DNA of 64,000 nucleotides from Nitrospirota bacterium. Its GTDB lineage: Bacteria > Nitrospirota > Thermodesulfovibrionia > Thermodesulfovibrionales > JdFR-88. Both the position numbers and the translations under genes were made by a program. Of the stretch, positions 61,721 through 64,000 are shown piece by piece. Under the pieces are notes generated by a model. The model did no database searches, was not told where the DNA came from, and saw only the letters and a list, made by a program, of their open reading frames with translations. The stretch spans positions 1-64,000 of the forward strand of contig JAKAHV010000015.1 of NCBI GenBank assembly GCA_021825295.1, given 5' to 3'. Positions within the stretch are counted from its first letter, which is position 1; each line of letters begins with the position of its first letter.

Positions 61721-64000
61721 GTCTTCACGAACCGCTCCTCGTCCTGCCGGCTGGCAATATTGCCTTTCAGTCTTTCATGCAGGATGGCCTTGAATATCTC
61801 GGAGAAAAGCGGGCCCGGCGCAAAACCCATCGCCGCAAGGTCCGCCCCCCTGAGGACCGGCTTTTCCTTCCTCAGCTCAAGCAGATATCTTGAGATGGCT
61901 TTTTTCTGGCCCTCGGCGCCAGCCAGCGCCATGGCAAGCAGCAGGCTCTCGACCGGCAGCCCGCTCAATGCATCGTAGAGCTCAACGGCGCCCTCCGGGA
62001 TTTTACCCAGGGCCAATCTTTCGGTGAGGACCTCCTTTGCCTTGACGATGCCCCCGGCAATAATGGAGCCGGTCTTCGAGGAGACCTGGAGCCTGCGGAG
62101 CGCGGCGCCGGTCTCTTCCGCGTCAAGCCCGCCCAACAGCGCCATCAGGTAGAGGGCGGCCCTGTCCACGGGCTCTCCGGTAAAGGAAAGCCCGAACCAC
62201 AAAAGCGCGTCGTGCGCGGCCTGGATGCTCCCGAGGACCTCATCCTCCTTCAGGGCGGGGTGCACCACCTTCAAAAGCCCGTACTCGGCCAGCTTGCCTA
62301 TCGCCGCAACCGGCTCCGTTTCCCTGAACATCAGCAGCAGTTCCTCATACAGCCTCGCGCCCGACAGCCTCTGGAAGAGGTCCATTTCGAGGGCGGATTT
62401 CAAAAGCTCCTCCGTATGGCGCGACAGCTTGAAGCCGAACCGGACGGCAAAGCGCACCGCCCGGAACGCCCTCGTAGGGTCCTCGATGAAGCTGAGGTCG
62501 TGCAGCACGCGGATGGTCTTCTCCCTCAGGTCGCGCCTGCCGCCGAAGAAATCCACAAGCTGGCCGAAATTCCGCCGGTTCAGCCTGACTGCCAGAGTGT
62601 TGACGGTGAAATCCCGGCGCTGCAGGTCCCGCTTTACCGAGGAGATTTCCACCTTCGGAAGGGCCGCCGGGGACTCGTAATACTCCGTTCTGGCCGTGGC
62701 GATATCGAGCTTCAGGTCCGGAAGGATGACTATGGCGGTGCCGAAACGCTCGTGCGTCCTCAGGCGGGCCCCTAGATGGCTGGCCAGCCCGCGCGCAAAT
62801 CCGATGGCGTCGCCCTCCACGACCAGGTCTATGTCGAGATTGCGGGTGCCGCGAAGCAGGTCCCTTACCGAGCCCCCGACCATATAGACCGAAAGGGCAA
62901 GCTCGTCAGCCGTCTGGCCGGCAAGCTCCAGTATCCGCACGACGTTCCCGGGGAATTGCTCCCTGATGTTTCTCGCCAGGTTCCTTTCAAGGTGCGGCCG
63001 GAGCAACCCTGCCTCTTCGGGCGGTATACGGCTGCGCCTGAGGTAGTCCTCGTAGAGGACGCGCAGTATATCGGTCCTCGTAATCGCGCCGATGATGCCG
63101 CCTTCGCCGTCCAGCACCGGCATGAAGCGCTGGTTTCGCTCGATCATGAGGGCCTCCACCTCGCCTACCGGCGTATCGGGCCTTACCGTGGATGCGTCCG
63201 TCATGGTGAAATCCATCACGCCGGTCCTTGCAAACCCGTGAAATAGGGCCTTTTCCACCACCTCGCGCGAGATCATCCCCATGTATAGGGAGTTTTTGAG
63301 CACCGGAAGGACATTCACCCCGTAGCGGGTCATCATCTTCTCGGCCTCGGCTATCGTGGCTGTAAAATCTACCGTGACGACCGGTCTGGTCATCACGTCT
63401 GCGGCGGCCGTCTCCGGCCTTACATGTCTTTTCAGCGATTCGACCAGTTTTTCCTCGAGTATCTCGAGCGGCATGTCGTAGAGCGTGGCGGAAGCCGCGC
63501 CCCTGTGCCCCCCGCCCCCGAAATCCTGCAGCACCCGGGCCACATCTATCTCCGGGGCCCGGCTCCTGCCGACGACGACAATCTTGCCCTCCATGGAGAC
63601 CAGCATAAGCAGCGCGTCTATATCCTCGGCGTCCATTATGTTGTGGGCAAGCTGGGCTGCATCCCCCACGTAGCTTTCGGCCGACGCCTTCGCGACCTTT
63701 ACCCTGAGCCCCCGGACAATCAGATCCCGCGAGTTCTCCAGCAGCTCGTTCAGGAGCGAAATCTCCTGCCTGCCGAACCCCGCCTTCATGTAACTGCCGA
63801 TTATCTTGGGGCTCGCGCCGCACCTGAAGAGATACGCGAATGCCCGGATGTCCCTTTCCGTGGTCGATGGAAAGATAAGGCCGCCGGTCTCCTCGTAGAC
63901 GCCAAGGCCCATCACCGTGGCCTCAAGCGGAGAGGGTTTTAACTTTCTTTTCTGAAGCATCTCAACGAGGATGGTCACAGTGGCCCCGACGGACTGGACG
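61687..64000 (-). CDS. DHH phosphoesterase-CBS-polyA polymerase fusion (CCA-type), 5' end off window
   Basis: At least 770 residues; the frame remains open through the right edge (VQSVGATVT precedes the track's GTG), so the true start lies beyond 64000. Order: C-terminal part of a DHH/DHHA1 module (DFGGGGHRGAASATL), two CBS domains (VMTRPVVTVDF, GGIIGAITRTDIL), and a class II nucleotidyltransferase with VYMVGGSVRDLLRGTRNLDIDLVVEGDA, RRDFTVNTLAV and EDPTRAFRAVRFAVRFGFKL. The family adds CCA or part of it to tRNAs, or acts as polyA polymerase; the DHH half may be an oligoribonuclease. CBS domains suggest adenine-nucleotide sensing. Confidence 0.92.
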   Translation of the reverse strand, partial: VQSVGATVTILVEMLQKRKLKPSPLEATVMGLGVYEETGGLIFPSTTERDIRAFAYLFRCGASPKIIGSYMKAGFGRQEISLLNELLENSRDLIVRGLRVKVAKASAESYVGDAAQLAHNIMDAEDIDALLMLVSMEGKIVVVGRSRAPEIDVARVLQDFGGGGHRGAASATLYDMPLEILEEKLVESLKRHVRPETAAADVMTRPVVTVDFTATIAEAEKMMTRYGVNVLPVLKNSLYMGMISREVVEKALFHGFARTGVMDFTMTDASTVRPDTPVGEVEALMIERNQRFMPVLDGEGGIIGAITRTDILRVLYEDYLRRSRIPPEEAGLLRPHLERNLARNIREQFPGNVVRILELAGQTADELALSVYMVGGSVRDLLRGTRNLDIDLVVEGDAIGFARGLASHLGARLRTHERFGTAIVILPDLKLDIATARTEYYESPAALPKVEISSVKRDLQRRDFTVNTLAVRLNRRNFGQLVDFFGGRRDLREKTIRVLHDLSFIEDPTRAFRAVRFAVRFGFKLSRHTEELLKSALEMDLFQRLSGARLYEELLLMFRETEPVAAIGKLAEYGLLKVVHPALKEDEVLGSIQAAHDALLWFGLSFTGEPVDRAALYLMALLGGLDAEETGAALRRLQVSSKTGSIIAGGIVKAKEVLTERLALGKIPEGAVELYDALSGLPVESLLLAMALAGAEGQKKAISRYLLELRKEKPVLRGADLAAMGFAPGPLFSEIFKAILHERLKGNIASRQDEERFVKTHFRPRTSCIS

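Overview
The window is a moderately GC-rich, gene-dense bacterial chromosome segment with no tRNA, rRNA, CRISPR array or recognisable insertion sequence. NtrC-type sigma-54 regulators, a NusG-like antiterminator, a DHH-CBS-polyA polymerase fusion, a short UvrA and a pseudomurein-free Gram-negative style polysaccharide export pair suggest an anaerobic Gram-negative lineage such as Nitrospirota or a former deltaproteobacterium. That assignment is inference; nothing here fixes the taxon.

Region 1 (about 0.3-35.9 kb, + strand) is one long surface-polysaccharide island. It opens with an ABC-2 exporter (Wzm/Wzt-like, with a C-terminal cargo-binding domain). It continues with two family-2 and four family-4-type glycosyltransferases, two DegT/DnrJ aminotransferases, a Wzy/WaaL-type membrane protein, WecB, two SAM methyltransferases and a secreted beta-helix protein. 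It also carries an unusually rich decoration set: three asparagine-synthase-like proteins (one canonical, two without the glutaminase Cys), three NodB-type deacetylases, a PIG-L deacetylase, an ATP-grasp ligase, a PHP hydrolase and three GNAT/FemAB-like transferases. The island closes with a stand-alone A-PCP-TE NRPS protein and its Sfp-type PPTase. Many genes overlap by 1-26 nt, so the island is probably read as a few long transcripts.

Region 2 (35.7-50.1 kb, mostly - strand) is the initiating and regulatory half. It holds hemB, rfbC, a receiver domain without its Asp, an NtrC-type regulator, a remarkable fusion of an initiating phosphoglycosyl transferase with a WbpM/PglF-type 4,6-dehydratase, a PglE-like aminotransferase, a NusG/UpxY-like antiterminator and an NtrB-like kinase. 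Then come glmS (+), galE and a second NtrC-type regulator with an altered GAFTGA loop. The PGT-dehydratase fusion contains an MshEN domain, a known c-di-GMP-binding module. A good -24/-12 sigma-54 promoter lies at the NusG-like gene. GlmS supplies GlcN-6-P; the dehydratase and aminotransferase convert UDP-GlcNAc to a 4-amino-6-deoxy sugar, and the PGT loads it on the lipid carrier.

Region 3 (50.2-64 kb) moves to signalling and housekeeping: a GGDEF diguanylate cyclase, a HAMP-like membrane protein, UbiA, a PilZ protein, a DUF1573 lipoprotein-like secreted protein, uvrA, apbE, yacG, an SspB-like adaptor, a nuclease-like protein, a cyclophilin-fold protein, dapB and the CCA-type fusion that runs off the right edge.

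The two observations most worth following are: (i) the DUF1573 gene is interrupted by an in-frame TGA exactly where the family has the first Cys of its CGC motif, with a correctly spaced bacterial SECIS-like hairpin, so it is a candidate new selenoprotein; (ii) c-di-GMP (GGDEF, PilZ, MshEN) appears wired directly into the enzyme that starts polysaccharide synthesis.
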